This document shows, one piece after another, positions 36,487 through 45,296 of a DNA stretch of 64,000 nucleotides (position 1 is its first letter; each line of letters begins with the position of its first letter). The notes under the pieces are model-generated. The model was not told the DNA's origin. It made no database searches and saw only the letters and a list, made by a program, of their open reading frames with translations. The position numbers and the translations under genes are program-made. Origin of the DNA: a bacterium (GTDB lineage: Bacteria > Zhuqueibacterota > Zhuqueibacteria > Residuimicrobiales > Residuimicrobiaceae); the NCBI GenBank assembly GCA_029565685.1, contig JAKQNR010000025.1:62001-126000 (forward strand). Reading direction: 5' to 3'.

Positions 36487-36667
36487 GAATTAATGTTGCG
36501 GCATGCACCCTTTTCAGGATCGGCGGTAGAGATAAAAAAGCTTTGGCAAATGATCGTAAAATGGCTTACTTTGAATGAAAGAACCATCCGCGCGCTGCGC
36601 AACGGGCGCACGGTCGGCAAACACAATCGCTGGTCGGCCGAAAAGAACGATAGATAAAGGAGTTTCT

Positions 36668-37954
36668 ATGAGACGATGGATGCGATGGACCTTTATATGG
36701 CTGGTGCTGGCCTGCGCCGGTTCGGCGCAGGATGAAAATCAGCCGCAACGCATCGTATTGAGCTGGGAGCGAGATCCAGCCACCAGCCAATCTGTAAGCT
36801 GGCGCACGGTTCGTCATTTGGATCACGCAGTCGGCCAGGTGGTCAAAGTGAAAGAGTGGGCGCGGATGTTCGATGATTCCGCCAGAACGGTCAAGGCCCG
36901 GCCCGCCAGAATCAAGACTCAAACAGGCGCTGCTTATACCCATTACAACGTGCTGTTCGACAGACTGGAGCCCGGCGCTCGTTATGCCTATCGCGTGGGT
37001 TGCGAAGACCACTGGAGCGAATGGAATCTCTTTCGCACCGCCGGCGCTGATTCCGCAGCATTTTCGTTTTTTTATCTCGGTGATGTGCAAAACGATATTC
37101 GTTCCGAGGTTGCGCCGCTGCTGCGCGCCATGTATGCCGATGCACCGCAAAGCCGATTCATCGTATTCGCCGGCGATCTGGTGAACCGGGGCAGTGAAGA
37201 CGCCAACTGGGCGGAATTCTTTGAGGCCTTTGGTCATATTCTCCGCATGACGCCGCTGATCGCCGCTCCGGGAAACCACGACACCGACAAAGAGATGTTG
37301 GACGACCGGGGCAATCGCAAGGTCGATCCTCTCTATCTGGCTCATTTCGCCTTTCCCCAGGACGGTCCGGAAGCGGATCATTTCAAAGAGACCGCCTACA
37401 CGCTGGACTATCAATGCGCGCGCATCATTGTTCTCAATTCGAACGCCTATAACGACGATCGCCAGCTTCGCTGGCTCGAGTCGGCGTTAGCCGCTCCGCG
37501 CAAGCCATGGACCATTGTCCTTTTTCATCATCCGGTCTATTCAACCGGCAGCGAGCGCGACAATACAGAGCTGCGGGCTATGCTGGCGCCGCTGTTTGAA
37601 AAATACGCTGTGGATCTGGTGCTGCAGGGCCATGACCATTATTACGGCCGCACGGGAAAAATTTTTCAGGGGAAAATCGCTGCCGCCGATGCCGCCGCTC
37701 CGATCTATGCGGTATCGATCAGCGGCCCCAAGATGTACAAACAGAATCAGACCTTCACCCACCTGATGCGGCGGATGATCGGAGAAACCCAGCTCTATCA
37801 GATCCTCACGCTCAGCCCGCGCTATTTGACCTATGTCTGCAAAAGTCTGGATGGCGAAGTGAAAGACGGATTTACTTTAGTGAGGCAGGACCAGGGCACT
37901 GTGCTGGTGGAAAAGCCGCTGCCGGCAGCCGGCTGTTCCTGCGCGGTGAGATGA
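36668..37954 (+). CDS. Secreted purple-acid-phosphatase-like metallophosphoesterase
   Basis: A 428-residue protein from ATG 36668, preceded by AAAGGAG. The Sec signal ends at GSAQD. Residues about 25-130 form a fibronectin-III-like N-terminal domain, as in purple acid phosphatases (TSQSVSWRT, LEPGARYAYRVG). The metallophosphatase domain has FFYLGDVQNDI, IVFAGDLVNRG, AAPGNHDTDKE, LFHHPVYSTG and LQGHDHYYGR, covering all five metal-binding blocks. It probably releases phosphate from organic esters in the periplasm or outside. It is the first gene of the + strand sulfatase/lyase region, but no shared transcript is proven because 300 bases follow it. Confidence 0.85.
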   Translation: MRRWMRWTFIWLVLACAGSAQDENQPQRIVLSWERDPATSQSVSWRTVRHLDHAVGQVVKVKEWARMFDDSARTVKARPARIKTQTGAAYTHYNVLFDRLEPGARYAYRVGCEDHWSEWNLFRTAGADSAAFSFFYLGDVQNDIRSEVAPLLRAMYADAPQSRFIVFAGDLVNRGSEDANWAEFFEAFGHILRMTPLIAAPGNHDTDKEMLDDRGNRKVDPLYLAHFAFPQDGPEADHFKETAYTLDYQCARIIVLNSNAYNDDRQLRWLESALAAPRKPWTIVLFHHPVYSTGSERDNTELRAMLAPLFEKYAVDLVLQGHDHYYGRTGKIFQGKIAAADAAAPIYAVSISGPKMYKQNQTFTHLMRRMIGETQLYQILTLSPRYLTYVCKSLDGEVKDGFTLVRQDQGTVLVEKPLPAAGCSCAVR

Positions 37955-38017
37955 AGGTTTGTACGGTTTCCTGATTGTAGTGAAAAGGGCGTTTTTCTGA
38001 CTATGGGAGAGCATGGT

Positions 38018-38254
38018 ATGACGGTAGCGCTCTTTTTATTCGGCCTCATTCTGCTCTGGGGCGGCTCTGAGTTGGTCACACGGAACATCACTCCCCAGGC
38101 CAAGGCCTTTGGCGTTCGTGACTGCGGTCTGCGCCCTGGTGCGGCCATCGATATCCACCGGGATGTCCAGGAGAGGGAATCAGGCTGGATGGTGCTCTCT
38201 TCCGCCCTGGTTTTCTGCTTTCCATGGATGGTCTGCTGGCTCGTTCGTCCTTGA
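38018..38254 (+). pseudogene. Possible decayed sodium/calcium-exchanger (CaCA) fragment
   Basis: A 78-codon frame from ATG 38018, with GGGAGA seven bases upstream. The first 35 residues look like the first helix of CaCA antiporters: a hydrophobic run, then GGSELVTRN and AKAFGV, where intact members have a helix followed by G(A/S)ELLVRGA and ARRLGV. The expected GTS-PE motif is absent, the middle is hydrophilic and unrelated, and the end (GWMVLSSALVFCFPWMVCW) is hydrophobic again. A +1 frame in the middle reads TAVCALV, vaguely like the lost motif. I infer a gene shrunk by deletions; a genuine small membrane protein is the alternative. Confidence 0.35.
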
Positions 38255-38266
38255 AAAGGAGTTGCC

Positions 38267-39781
38267 ATGAATTGCACTCGTCGTGCGTTTCTTCAGAGTT
38301 TGGCCGCCGGTGCGGTCACCCTGACTGCGCCCCGCCGTCTGTATGCGTCCGGAAGAGCTTCGGAAAAAATGAATGTGCTCTTTATCGCCGTGGATGACCT
38401 GCGGCCGCAGCTCGGCTGCTATGGCCAAAGCCAAATGATATCGCCGAATATCGACCGGCTGGCTGATGAAGGTCTGCTGTTCGAACGGGCTTATTGCCAG
38501 CAGCCGATCTGCATGGCCTCGCGCGCCAGCCTGCTCAGCGGATACCGACCGGAATACAACCGTATTTACACCTGCCAATCTTTGCAAGTCCTGGCGCCTG
38601 ATGCGCTGAGTTTAAACCAGCAGTTTGAACAGAATGGATATGAGATCTGGGCGAGCGGTAAAATCTATCATCATCGCGAGGACCATCACCATCAGTTCGG
38701 CGATCGCTGGCACAATCCAGCCGGCAACTGGGTGGGTCGGGGCTATCTAACGCCTGAGGCCATCACCGCTGTCCGGGAAAATGAAAAGCGCCATGCCTCC
38801 GATCCAGCCGCCGCCGGCGGCCGTGGGCCTGCTTTTGAAGCAGCGGAAGTGGAGGATAACGCCTATGAGGACGGCGCTATGACAGATCTGGCGCTGTCGC
38901 AGCTAGAACGCCTGGCGCATGGATCAAAACCTTTTTGGATGGCCCTTGGTTTTCACAAACCGCATCTGCCCTTCAACGCTCCTGCCAAATACTGGCGTCT
39001 GTATGATTCCCAGCGCATTCACTTGGCAGATAATCCATTTCTTCCCAAAAACGCGACTGAATTCACACGATTTAATTACAGCGAGCTGCGCCATTACGTG
39101 GGCATTCCTCAGGGCACTGAACCCCTGCCCGATGATCTCGCGCTTCAACTGGTGCACGGCTATTATGCCTGTGTGAGCTATGTGGATGCGCAGATCGGCC
39201 GGCTGCTGCAGGCGCTGGACCGCTTCAAGCTGCGGGATAAAACCGTCATCGTGCTTTGGGGGGACCATGGCTGGAAACTGGGCGAACACGGCCTGTGGGG
39301 CAAGCACACGCCATTTGAATGGGACTGCCGTGCGCCGCTGATCATCAGCGCCCCTCATCTGTCGGCGGCAGGCCAAAGAACCCGGGCGCTGGCCGAGTTC
39401 GTGGATTTATATCCCACCTTGTGTGATCTCTGCGGCTTGCCCAAGCCCGAACATCTACAGGGCGACAGCCTGACGCCGCTGTGGCAGGATCCCACTCGAC
39501 CGTGGAAGCGCGCCGCTTTCACTCAATGGCCGAAACAGGACCGCGATAATCCGGACAAGCTCATCACCGGCTATGCCATCAAAACCGATCGCTGCCGCTA
39601 TGTCGAATGGACGCGTGTCAAAACGCTCGACATATTGGCGCGCGAACTTTACGATCACAAGACCGATCCGGGGGAAAACATCAACTTGGCCGGCCTGGCT
39701 GAGCAGCAGACGCTGGTGCAATCGCTCAGCCGTATGCTGAATCACGGCGAAGGCTGGCGCACTCTGCGTCCGCAACCCTGA
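38267..39781 (+). CDS. Tat-exported sulfatase (iduronate-2-sulfatase-like)
   Basis: A 504-residue protein with a twin-arginine signal (CTRRAFLQSLAAG). VLFIAVDDLRPQLGCYG gives the metal-binding Asp pair (about 43-44). ICMASRASLLSG holds Cys82, expected to become formylglycine (C-x-A-S-R form). GKIYHH and FWMALGFHKPHLPF follow, and VIVLWGDHGWKLGEHGLWGKHTPFEW gives further Asp/His ligands. The overall pattern is that of iduronate-2-sulfatases and related S1 sulfatases. AAAAGGAG precedes ATG 38267. It needs a formylglycine-generating enzyme, not seen here. With the downstream lyase and second sulfatase it suggests a sulfated uronic-acid polymer. Confidence 0.9.
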   Translation: MNCTRRAFLQSLAAGAVTLTAPRRLYASGRASEKMNVLFIAVDDLRPQLGCYGQSQMISPNIDRLADEGLLFERAYCQQPICMASRASLLSGYRPEYNRIYTCQSLQVLAPDALSLNQQFEQNGYEIWASGKIYHHREDHHHQFGDRWHNPAGNWVGRGYLTPEAITAVRENEKRHASDPAAAGGRGPAFEAAEVEDNAYEDGAMTDLALSQLERLAHGSKPFWMALGFHKPHLPFNAPAKYWRLYDSQRIHLADNPFLPKNATEFTRFNYSELRHYVGIPQGTEPLPDDLALQLVHGYYACVSYVDAQIGRLLQALDRFKLRDKTVIVLWGDHGWKLGEHGLWGKHTPFEWDCRAPLIISAPHLSAAGQRTRALAEFVDLYPTLCDLCGLPKPEHLQGDSLTPLWQDPTRPWKRAAFTQWPKQDRDNPDKLITGYAIKTDRCRYVEWTRVKTLDILARELYDHKTDPGENINLAGLAEQQTLVQSLSRMLNHGEGWRTLRPQP

Positions 39782-39819
39782 TCAGCGAATCCTGGCCTTT
39801 CTGTACGAATGGGAGGAGC

Positions 39820-42150
39820 ATGACGCCCCTGTTGGCTATTGTTCTGTTCATGTCGGCGGTGCAACCGGACCAAAAGGCGGCGTGGAATCAAATGCCGCAC
39901 TCGCCCGCTGACGGCACGACCATTAAAATAAATCCGCCGCCCTTTACCTGGGTCCCGCCTGAGGATGGGTTGACCTATGTGCTGGAGGTCGACGATGATT
40001 CATCATTCAGCAGCCCGGTGGTGCGGCGAACCGTGGCTCATGTCAGCACGGTTTCGCTGCATGCGCCTCTGGCATCGGGTTCGTACTGCTGGCGGTACGG
40101 GATTCAAAGCTCGAGCGGTGTGATTTACAGCCGGGTACGTCGGTTCATAGTCCCGGCCGATGTGCAGCTGTGGCCGCGGCCGGCTCTGGACGAGATGATC
40201 CAACGCGTACCCGCTGCCCGGCCGCGGCTGTTCGTCCGCCCGGAAACGGTCGCTTTTTATCGCGATCGTGCGATTGACGGCGACCTGCAACAGGTGTTGG
40301 CCGCTATCCAACATCAATGCGCCGGCCACCTGAACGAAGAGCTGGGGCCGGAGCCGCCTCCGGTTCTCGGCGTCGGCGCTGAACGGGGACGCAATTATGC
40401 CGCCATCATCAGGGCTACACGTCCGCCCATGGATCTGATGGAGAGCTTTGCGCTGGCCTATCTGCTCACCAACGATCCGGTCTACGGCCTCGAGGCCAAG
40501 CGCCGGTTGCTCTATTTTTTTAGTTGGGATCCGGAGGGCACCACCTCGTGGCTGAACAACGACGAGCCGGCCATGTGGATCATGATGCGCGGCGTTCGTG
40601 CCTACGATTGGACCTACCCGCTGTTCACCGCCGAGGAGCGCAAAGCGGTGGAATCGGTGATGCGGATTCGAGCCGCCCAGTTCTATTATCATCTGCGTCA
40701 CCGGCAGCGGTTTCACACTGATCCCTATGTCAGCCATTCAGGCCGTATGGTCGGCTTTCTCGGCGAAACCAGTCTGGCCTTTATCCACGAGTGGCCGGAA
40801 GCGCGGGAATGGCTCGATTATGTGACGACGATCTACTGGAATATCTATCCGGCCTGGGGCAAAGAGGATGGCGGCTGGCATGAAGGACCGAGTTACTGGT
40901 CCGCGTATATGACCTTTGCGCTGCACTTTGCGGCGGCGTTGAAAAATGCGACCGCTGTCGATCTGATGGAAAAACCCTTTCTGCGCAACACGCCTTATTA
41001 TCTGCTTTACAGCAATCCGCCCTACGCCAAAATATCACCCTTCGGCGACGGCGAGAACAGCCCTGCGGGCACGGGCCATGGGACGACCATGTTCGCCTTT
41101 GCTTCGCTGCTCGGCGATCCCTATCTGAAATGGTATGCCGAAGCCTGCGGCGTGACGATTCCCGACAATATTCTCGGCGTGGTGCTCAGCAGAGACGTTC
41201 CGGAGAGCAAACCGCCGTTCGATCTGCCGCAGGCGCGCTATTTCCCCGGCGTCGGTTTGGTCTCGTTGCATACCAGCCTGGGCCGTGCGGATGAAGATGT
41301 GCATTTCCTGATTCACAGCGATCCCTATGGTCCGGTCAGCCATGCTCACGCGGATCAGAACGCTTTTACGCTGGAAGCGTTCGGCGATGAGCTGGCCATT
41401 GCATCGGGTTATTATCCTTGGTACAATTCGGATCATCACAGCCAGTGGCAGTGGGAGAGCAAGTCATCGAACACGATCACGTTCAACAACGGCGTCGGTC
41501 AGGTGAAACGCGATGCCCGTTCAGCCGGCCGCATCGTGCATTTCATCCACACCGATGCTTTTGACTATGTCGAGGCGGACGCCGCTCAGGCTTACCAGGG
41601 CCGTTTGAAAGAGTGTGTGCGGCAGGTGGTGCACGTCAGGCCGGGGGCGTTTGTTATGCTGGACCGGGTTGCAGCGCCCGAACCGGTGACCTTTGAGTGG
41701 CGTTTGCACGCCAATGCGCCGATTGTTATGAACGGCAATGGATGGCTGGTTTCCCGGCAAAAGGCCACGCTGGAAGTGAGTTTTCATTCACCGGCTGATC
41801 TGAAATTTTCTCTGCACGAAGGCGCCGAGCCGCCGCCGGAGCGGGAGGCGCCGGTTCAGTATTATGCACTGGCGTCCACCGCGGAACCAACCCCAGCGGC
41901 AAACTATCTGTCGGTGTTGGTCCCCAAACGGCGCAACGGCACACCCAAGGTTTCGATCACGCCGCTGTCCGTCAAGGGCGGCGCTGGTCTGCGGGTCGCG
42001 GTGGACGGCGTTGAATCCTTGGTTGCTTTTAATACGAGCGGCCGGATTCTCGAGCTGGCAGGTGTGACCACTCAGGGGCCTGTGCTGGCCGTGCGGTTGG
42101 ACGACTCTGGCAAACCGATCGCCCATCTCTGCGTGGAGCAGGTCCAGTAA
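39820..42150 (+). CDS. Secreted heparinase II/III-like polysaccharide lyase with DUF4962 N-terminus
   Basis: A 776-residue protein with a short Sec signal (LLAIVLFMSAVQ). The N-terminal part (about 20-110) is a fibronectin-like/DUF4962 domain with INPPPFTWVPPEDG. The alpha/alpha toroid (about 130-480) contains MWIMMRGVRAYDWTYPLF and YVSHSGRMVGFLGE, then GGWHEGPSYWSAYMTFAL, the region bearing candidate catalytic Asn/Tyr/His. The C-terminal beta-sandwich starts with YGPVSHAHADQNAFTLEAFG, the heparinase II/III signature. Such lyases cleave uronate linkages in heparin, heparan, alginate or ulvan. GGGAGGAG precedes ATG 39820. It lies between two sulfatases on the same strand, so desulfation and cleavage are probably coordinated. 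Confidence 0.85.
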   Translation: MTPLLAIVLFMSAVQPDQKAAWNQMPHSPADGTTIKINPPPFTWVPPEDGLTYVLEVDDDSSFSSPVVRRTVAHVSTVSLHAPLASGSYCWRYGIQSSSGVIYSRVRRFIVPADVQLWPRPALDEMIQRVPAARPRLFVRPETVAFYRDRAIDGDLQQVLAAIQHQCAGHLNEELGPEPPPVLGVGAERGRNYAAIIRATRPPMDLMESFALAYLLTNDPVYGLEAKRRLLYFFSWDPEGTTSWLNNDEPAMWIMMRGVRAYDWTYPLFTAEERKAVESVMRIRAAQFYYHLRHRQRFHTDPYVSHSGRMVGFLGETSLAFIHEWPEAREWLDYVTTIYWNIYPAWGKEDGGWHEGPSYWSAYMTFALHFAAALKNATAVDLMEKPFLRNTPYYLLYSNPPYAKISPFGDGENSPAGTGHGTTMFAFASLLGDPYLKWYAEACGVTIPDNILGVVLSRDVPESKPPFDLPQARYFPGVGLVSLHTSLGRADEDVHFLIHSDPYGPVSHAHADQNAFTLEAFGDELAIASGYYPWYNSDHHSQWQWESKSSNTITFNNGVGQVKRDARSAGRIVHFIHTDAFDYVEADAAQAYQGRLKECVRQVVHVRPGAFVMLDRVAAPEPVTFEWRLHANAPIVMNGNGWLVSRQKATLEVSFHSPADLKFSLHEGAEPPPEREAPVQYYALASTAEPTPAANYLSVLVPKRRNGTPKVSITPLSVKGGAGLRVAVDGVESLVAFNTSGRILELAGVTTQGPVLAVRLDDSGKPIAHLCVEQVQ

Positions 42151-42247
42151 GCGGCGTCGCCGGCCATGGCCACGGCGCGATCGACTTTCAACGCTGTGAA
42201 GTCATGGCGTTCAGGGCTTGTCTAATCAGTTGTGGGAGAAAGAGAAC

Positions 42248-43543
42248 ATGAACCGTCGCCGATTTCTCAAAACCGCTGCCTCCAGCAGTCTCATGCTGCG
42301 CGTCGCCGGCTGTAGCGCCGCGAATCCTGTCGCCGACCGCCCCAACCTCTTTATCTATATCGCCGACGATCAATATAGATCCAGTCTCGGCTGCTACGGC
42401 GCGACTCCGAGCCACACGCCCAACATTGACCGCCTGGCTAACCAGGGCATGCGCTTCACCAGCTGCTTTACCCAGTCCTCTATCTGTACGCCGAACCGCG
42501 GCACCCTGTTCACCGGCATGTATCCGTTAAAGCACGGCGCCCATGCCAATCACTCAGGCTTTTATGATGGCGTCAAATCCCTGCCCAATTACATGAAGGA
42601 ATCGGGCTATCGCGCCTGCATCGTCGGCAAAGACCACATCGCCAAGCCCAGCGATCTCTATCGCTGGGAATTCCGCATCGAGAAATCCGCTGAACGGATG
42701 CCCGGCGCCGATGGTCCTGAACGCGACCGGCATCGCAAAACCGACTTTGATCAGGTGGAAAAGTTTATCACTGCAAAAGATCGGCGGCCCTTTTGTCTGG
42801 TTCATGGCGCTTCGCTGCCGCATGCGCCCAATTTGACGGAATTGCCCAACGGACTAAAGGGCTATGACGCTTCCAACTGGTATCTGGATTACGAACTCGG
42901 CCGCTACCTGGAGCTGTTCGAACGACACGGCATATTGGATTCCATGGTGATCCTCTATGTAAACGATAACGAATCCCAACAGCCGCGCAGCAAATTCACT
43001 CTTTTTGAAACCGGGCTTCAGGTGCCGATGATCCTCCGCTGGCCCGGAAAGGTCAAGGCCGGCATGGTCTGCGACGCTATGGTGGGCTTTATCGACATTC
43101 TGCCCACGCTTCTGGAGATCGTCCAAAGGGATATTCCTGCCAATATAGATGGAAAAAGTATGCTCGATCTATGGCAAGGCCGGACCGGCCGTCATCATGA
43201 AGAGCTGTTTGCCAGCTATACCGGCGTTCTGGTCAGTACCCAGCGCCAAGAGACCCCCTATCCCATTCGTTCCCTGAGAGACCGTCGCTATAAATATATC
43301 CGCTATTTAAACTATCAGGTGGGTCACCCGAAACAAAACGGCGCTTTTTTCCCCTATGAGCAGCTGTTCGATCTGTCCATCGATCCCGGCGAAAACGATA
43401 ATCTGGTCACGGATCCAGGATTTCAGGCGATCAGGCAAGCCATGAGCGCTAAAGTCGATGCGTGGATGGCAAGGATGGGCGATCAGGGTGTGGAAAGCGA
43501 ACGGCAGACTCTGCAGAAATATCCGGCGAAACAAACGCTGTGA
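42248..43543 (+). CDS. Sulfatase (second, Tat-type lipoprotein)
   Basis: A 431-residue protein from ATG 42248, preceded by GGGAG and AGAAAGAG. The N-terminus has twin arginines (NRRRFLKTAASS) and a lipobox-like VAGC (Cys22). LFIYIADDQYRSSLGCYG gives the metal Asp pair. SICTPNRGTLFTGMYP holds Cys80 in the canonical C-T-P-x-R formylglycine motif. YPLKHGAHANH, GKDHIAKP and ILYVNDNESQQPRSKF follow; in that last block the usual Asp-His is replaced by Asn-Asp-Asn, which may alter metal binding. It is shorter than the first sulfatase and probably has a different position specificity. Confidence 0.85.
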   Translation: MNRRRFLKTAASSSLMLRVAGCSAANPVADRPNLFIYIADDQYRSSLGCYGATPSHTPNIDRLANQGMRFTSCFTQSSICTPNRGTLFTGMYPLKHGAHANHSGFYDGVKSLPNYMKESGYRACIVGKDHIAKPSDLYRWEFRIEKSAERMPGADGPERDRHRKTDFDQVEKFITAKDRRPFCLVHGASLPHAPNLTELPNGLKGYDASNWYLDYELGRYLELFERHGILDSMVILYVNDNESQQPRSKFTLFETGLQVPMILRWPGKVKAGMVCDAMVGFIDILPTLLEIVQRDIPANIDGKSMLDLWQGRTGRHHEELFASYTGVLVSTQRQETPYPIRSLRDRRYKYIRYLNYQVGHPKQNGAFFPYEQLFDLSIDPGENDNLVTDPGFQAIRQAMSAKVDAWMARMGDQGVESERQTLQKYPAKQTL

Positions 43544-43544
43544 T

Positions 43545-43583
43545 AATTACGTAATTGGCAGGGACGGGATAACAGGCTATAGG
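43545..43583 (+). promoter_or_regulatory. Promoter and overlapping palindrome for the radical-SAM operon
   Basis: TTGGCA (43555-43560), 17 bases, TATAGG (43578-43583) lies just after the second sulfatase stop and 60 bases before ATG 43643. The perfect twelve-base palindrome AATTACGTAATT (43545-43556) overlaps the first two bases of the -35, a position suited to a dimeric repressor. The regulator is not in this window. Confidence 0.45.
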
Positions 43584-43642
43584 AAACGAACGGCTGAGTG
43601 AGAAAAAATCCCCGGAGAAACACATCCTTTAAGGAGAAGGGC

Positions 43643-44842
43643 ATGATCAAGAAGGCCTCTTTTTTCAGGATCGCACGGGCGATCCTGAAGACGCCGCGAA
43701 TCGTCCTGGCCAGGCCGGCGGTCAATGGATTCCTCTGCCGTTATCTGGGTAAATTCAAGATCTTGGATGTTGACGGCAACCTCATCATCCACTCGCATCT
43801 GCCGCCGGTCAACAGCAGGGCTTACTCGCGATTTGTCACCGAGCATCTGCTTGGCGAATCCATCGCTCCGTCTCACGCCCAGATCGCAGTAACCAACGCC
43901 TGCCCGTACCAGTGCTCCTATTGCTATAACCGGGGTCGTACCGGCCGGGTTATGGATCAGCAAACGATCCTGGCCACGGTCCGCCAACTGAAGGAACTGG
44001 GCGTGTTCTGGCTCGGGCTGACCGGCGGTGAACCGCTGTTGAACCGGAGGCTCGAGGAGATTATCGCGTGCGCGGCCGGCGATTGCGCGGTCAAACTCTT
44101 TACCACGGGCTGCACACTGAGCAAACAACGGGCGGAGGAGCTGAAACAGGCCGGGCTTTTTTCCGTCTCGGTGAGCCTCGACCACTGGCAGGAAGAGCGC
44201 CACGACCAGGGGCGCAACCATTCGGGCGCGTTTCGCACCGCTCTGGAGGCGATCGAAATCTTTAGAGGCGTGGCGGGCCTGCATGTCGGCGTCTCGGCGG
44301 TGCTGTCTGCAGAGATGCTCGAAGAGGAACAGATCGAAACGTTTCTTCAGTTTTTAGCCGGCCTCGATATTCATGAAGCCTGGCTGAGCGAAGCCAAACC
44401 CTCCACAGCCGCATATCAGCGTCCCGAGCTCGTCGTCACCCAGGAACAGCGGGAGCTTTTGATCGCTATCCAGGACCGGTATAATAAAAAAGGCGGAATG
44501 ACCGTCAACTATTTGGGACACTTTGAAGACCGCCGGCATTTCGGCTGTTCCGCCGGCCACAAAATGATCTACATCGATGCGTTCGGCGAGCTGAGTCCCT
44601 GTGTTTTTATTCCCATGTCCTTCGGCAATGTCAGAGAGCGTTCGGTGAAAGAGATCTACCGGACCATGCAGCAGCGCTTTCCCACGGAGAGCAGCTGTTT
44701 TATCAACCGGAATTATCGGCTGCTGCAAGGCCGAGGCAGTAAGGCTGGTCCTATCGATCCCTCGGCCGCCCTGGCGTTGTTGGAAAGGATTCAATTCAGT
44801 CCGCGGTCAAAATTTTTCAGCCTGCATTACGGCAATCGGTAA
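43643..44842 (+). CDS. Radical SAM protein with SPASM/twitch-like C-terminus
   Basis: A 399-residue protein from ATG 43643 (AAGGAG upstream). A basic N-terminal extension (about 1-75) precedes the radical SAM core. AVTNACPYQCSYCYNRG gives Cys87, Cys91 and Cys94 for the 4Fe-4S cluster that cleaves S-adenosylmethionine, and LTGGEPLLN is the GGE motif. SVSVSLDHWQEERHDQ belongs to the barrel. C-terminal Cys residues in FGCSAGHKMIYIDAFGELSPC (described in pieces: FGCSAGHK and GELSPCVF) and SSCFINR suggest an auxiliary cluster or a relic of one. Substrate unknown. It opens a four-gene operon with a membrane protein, a small ATC-hydrolase-like protein and a GMC oxidoreductase, so a modification pathway seems likely. 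Confidence 0.85.
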   Translation: MIKKASFFRIARAILKTPRIVLARPAVNGFLCRYLGKFKILDVDGNLIIHSHLPPVNSRAYSRFVTEHLLGESIAPSHAQIAVTNACPYQCSYCYNRGRTGRVMDQQTILATVRQLKELGVFWLGLTGGEPLLNRRLEEIIACAAGDCAVKLFTTGCTLSKQRAEELKQAGLFSVSVSLDHWQEERHDQGRNHSGAFRTALEAIEIFRGVAGLHVGVSAVLSAEMLEEEQIETFLQFLAGLDIHEAWLSEAKPSTAAYQRPELVVTQEQRELLIAIQDRYNKKGGMTVNYLGHFEDRRHFGCSAGHKMIYIDAFGELSPCVFIPMSFGNVRERSVKEIYRTMQQRFPTESSCFINRNYRLLQGRGSKAGPIDPSAALALLERIQFSPRSKFFSLHYGNR

Positions 44843-44867
44843 AGCCGGCCCGGGAAGGAAGGGAGCC

Positions 44868-45296
44868 ATGATACAAGGAAAGCGGTTTGAACAGCGAACC
44901 TATCGGTCGATCAGCCTGGCAATGGCCGTGGTCTTTGTTGTCGTTGGTCTTTTTTTTCTTTTCTATGCCGGGCAGGTGCTGCACCTTTTCAACACCCTTG
45001 CGCTCCAACTCGGCCTGCCGCAGTCCAGTGAAGAGGCAACCGGCTTTTATTTGATATTAGCCGTGGCCTATATGTATGTCGTTACGCTGCTGGCTTTTCT
45101 GATGTACCGGCATCCGGAAAATTCGCTGCCCCCATTCCTGCTGATCAACGCCAAGGCGGCCAGTGCGATGCTGTCCGCGCTCTTTTTTATTTTTCATCAG
45201 CGGTATCTCATCTATATCGTCAATGCGGTGGTCGACGGTTCTATCGCCTTGGCCGTTGCCAGGTTGCGTGAAGAGAGGCGTATAAATTCACGATGA
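44868..45296 (+). CDS. Four-helix membrane protein of unknown function
   Basis: A 142-residue protein with four predicted hydrophobic helices at about residues 15-35, 60-80, 90-110 and 112-128; the first is SLAMAVVFVVVGLFFLFYAG and the second includes LAVAYMYVVTLLAFLMY. Termini are basic (GKRFEQRTYR and RLREERRINSR). I do not recognise a family. It starts 25 bases after the radical SAM stop with a good GGAAGGGAG ribosome site, and its stop overlaps the next start (ATGA at 45293-45296), so it is firmly part of the operon. It could anchor the other enzymes at the membrane or carry a lipid or quinone-like substrate; that is inference. Confidence 0.7.
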   Translation: MIQGKRFEQRTYRSISLAMAVVFVVVGLFFLFYAGQVLHLFNTLALQLGLPQSSEEATGFYLILAVAYMYVVTLLAFLMYRHPENSLPPFLLINAKAASAMLSALFFIFHQRYLIYIVNAVVDGSIALAVARLREERRINSR

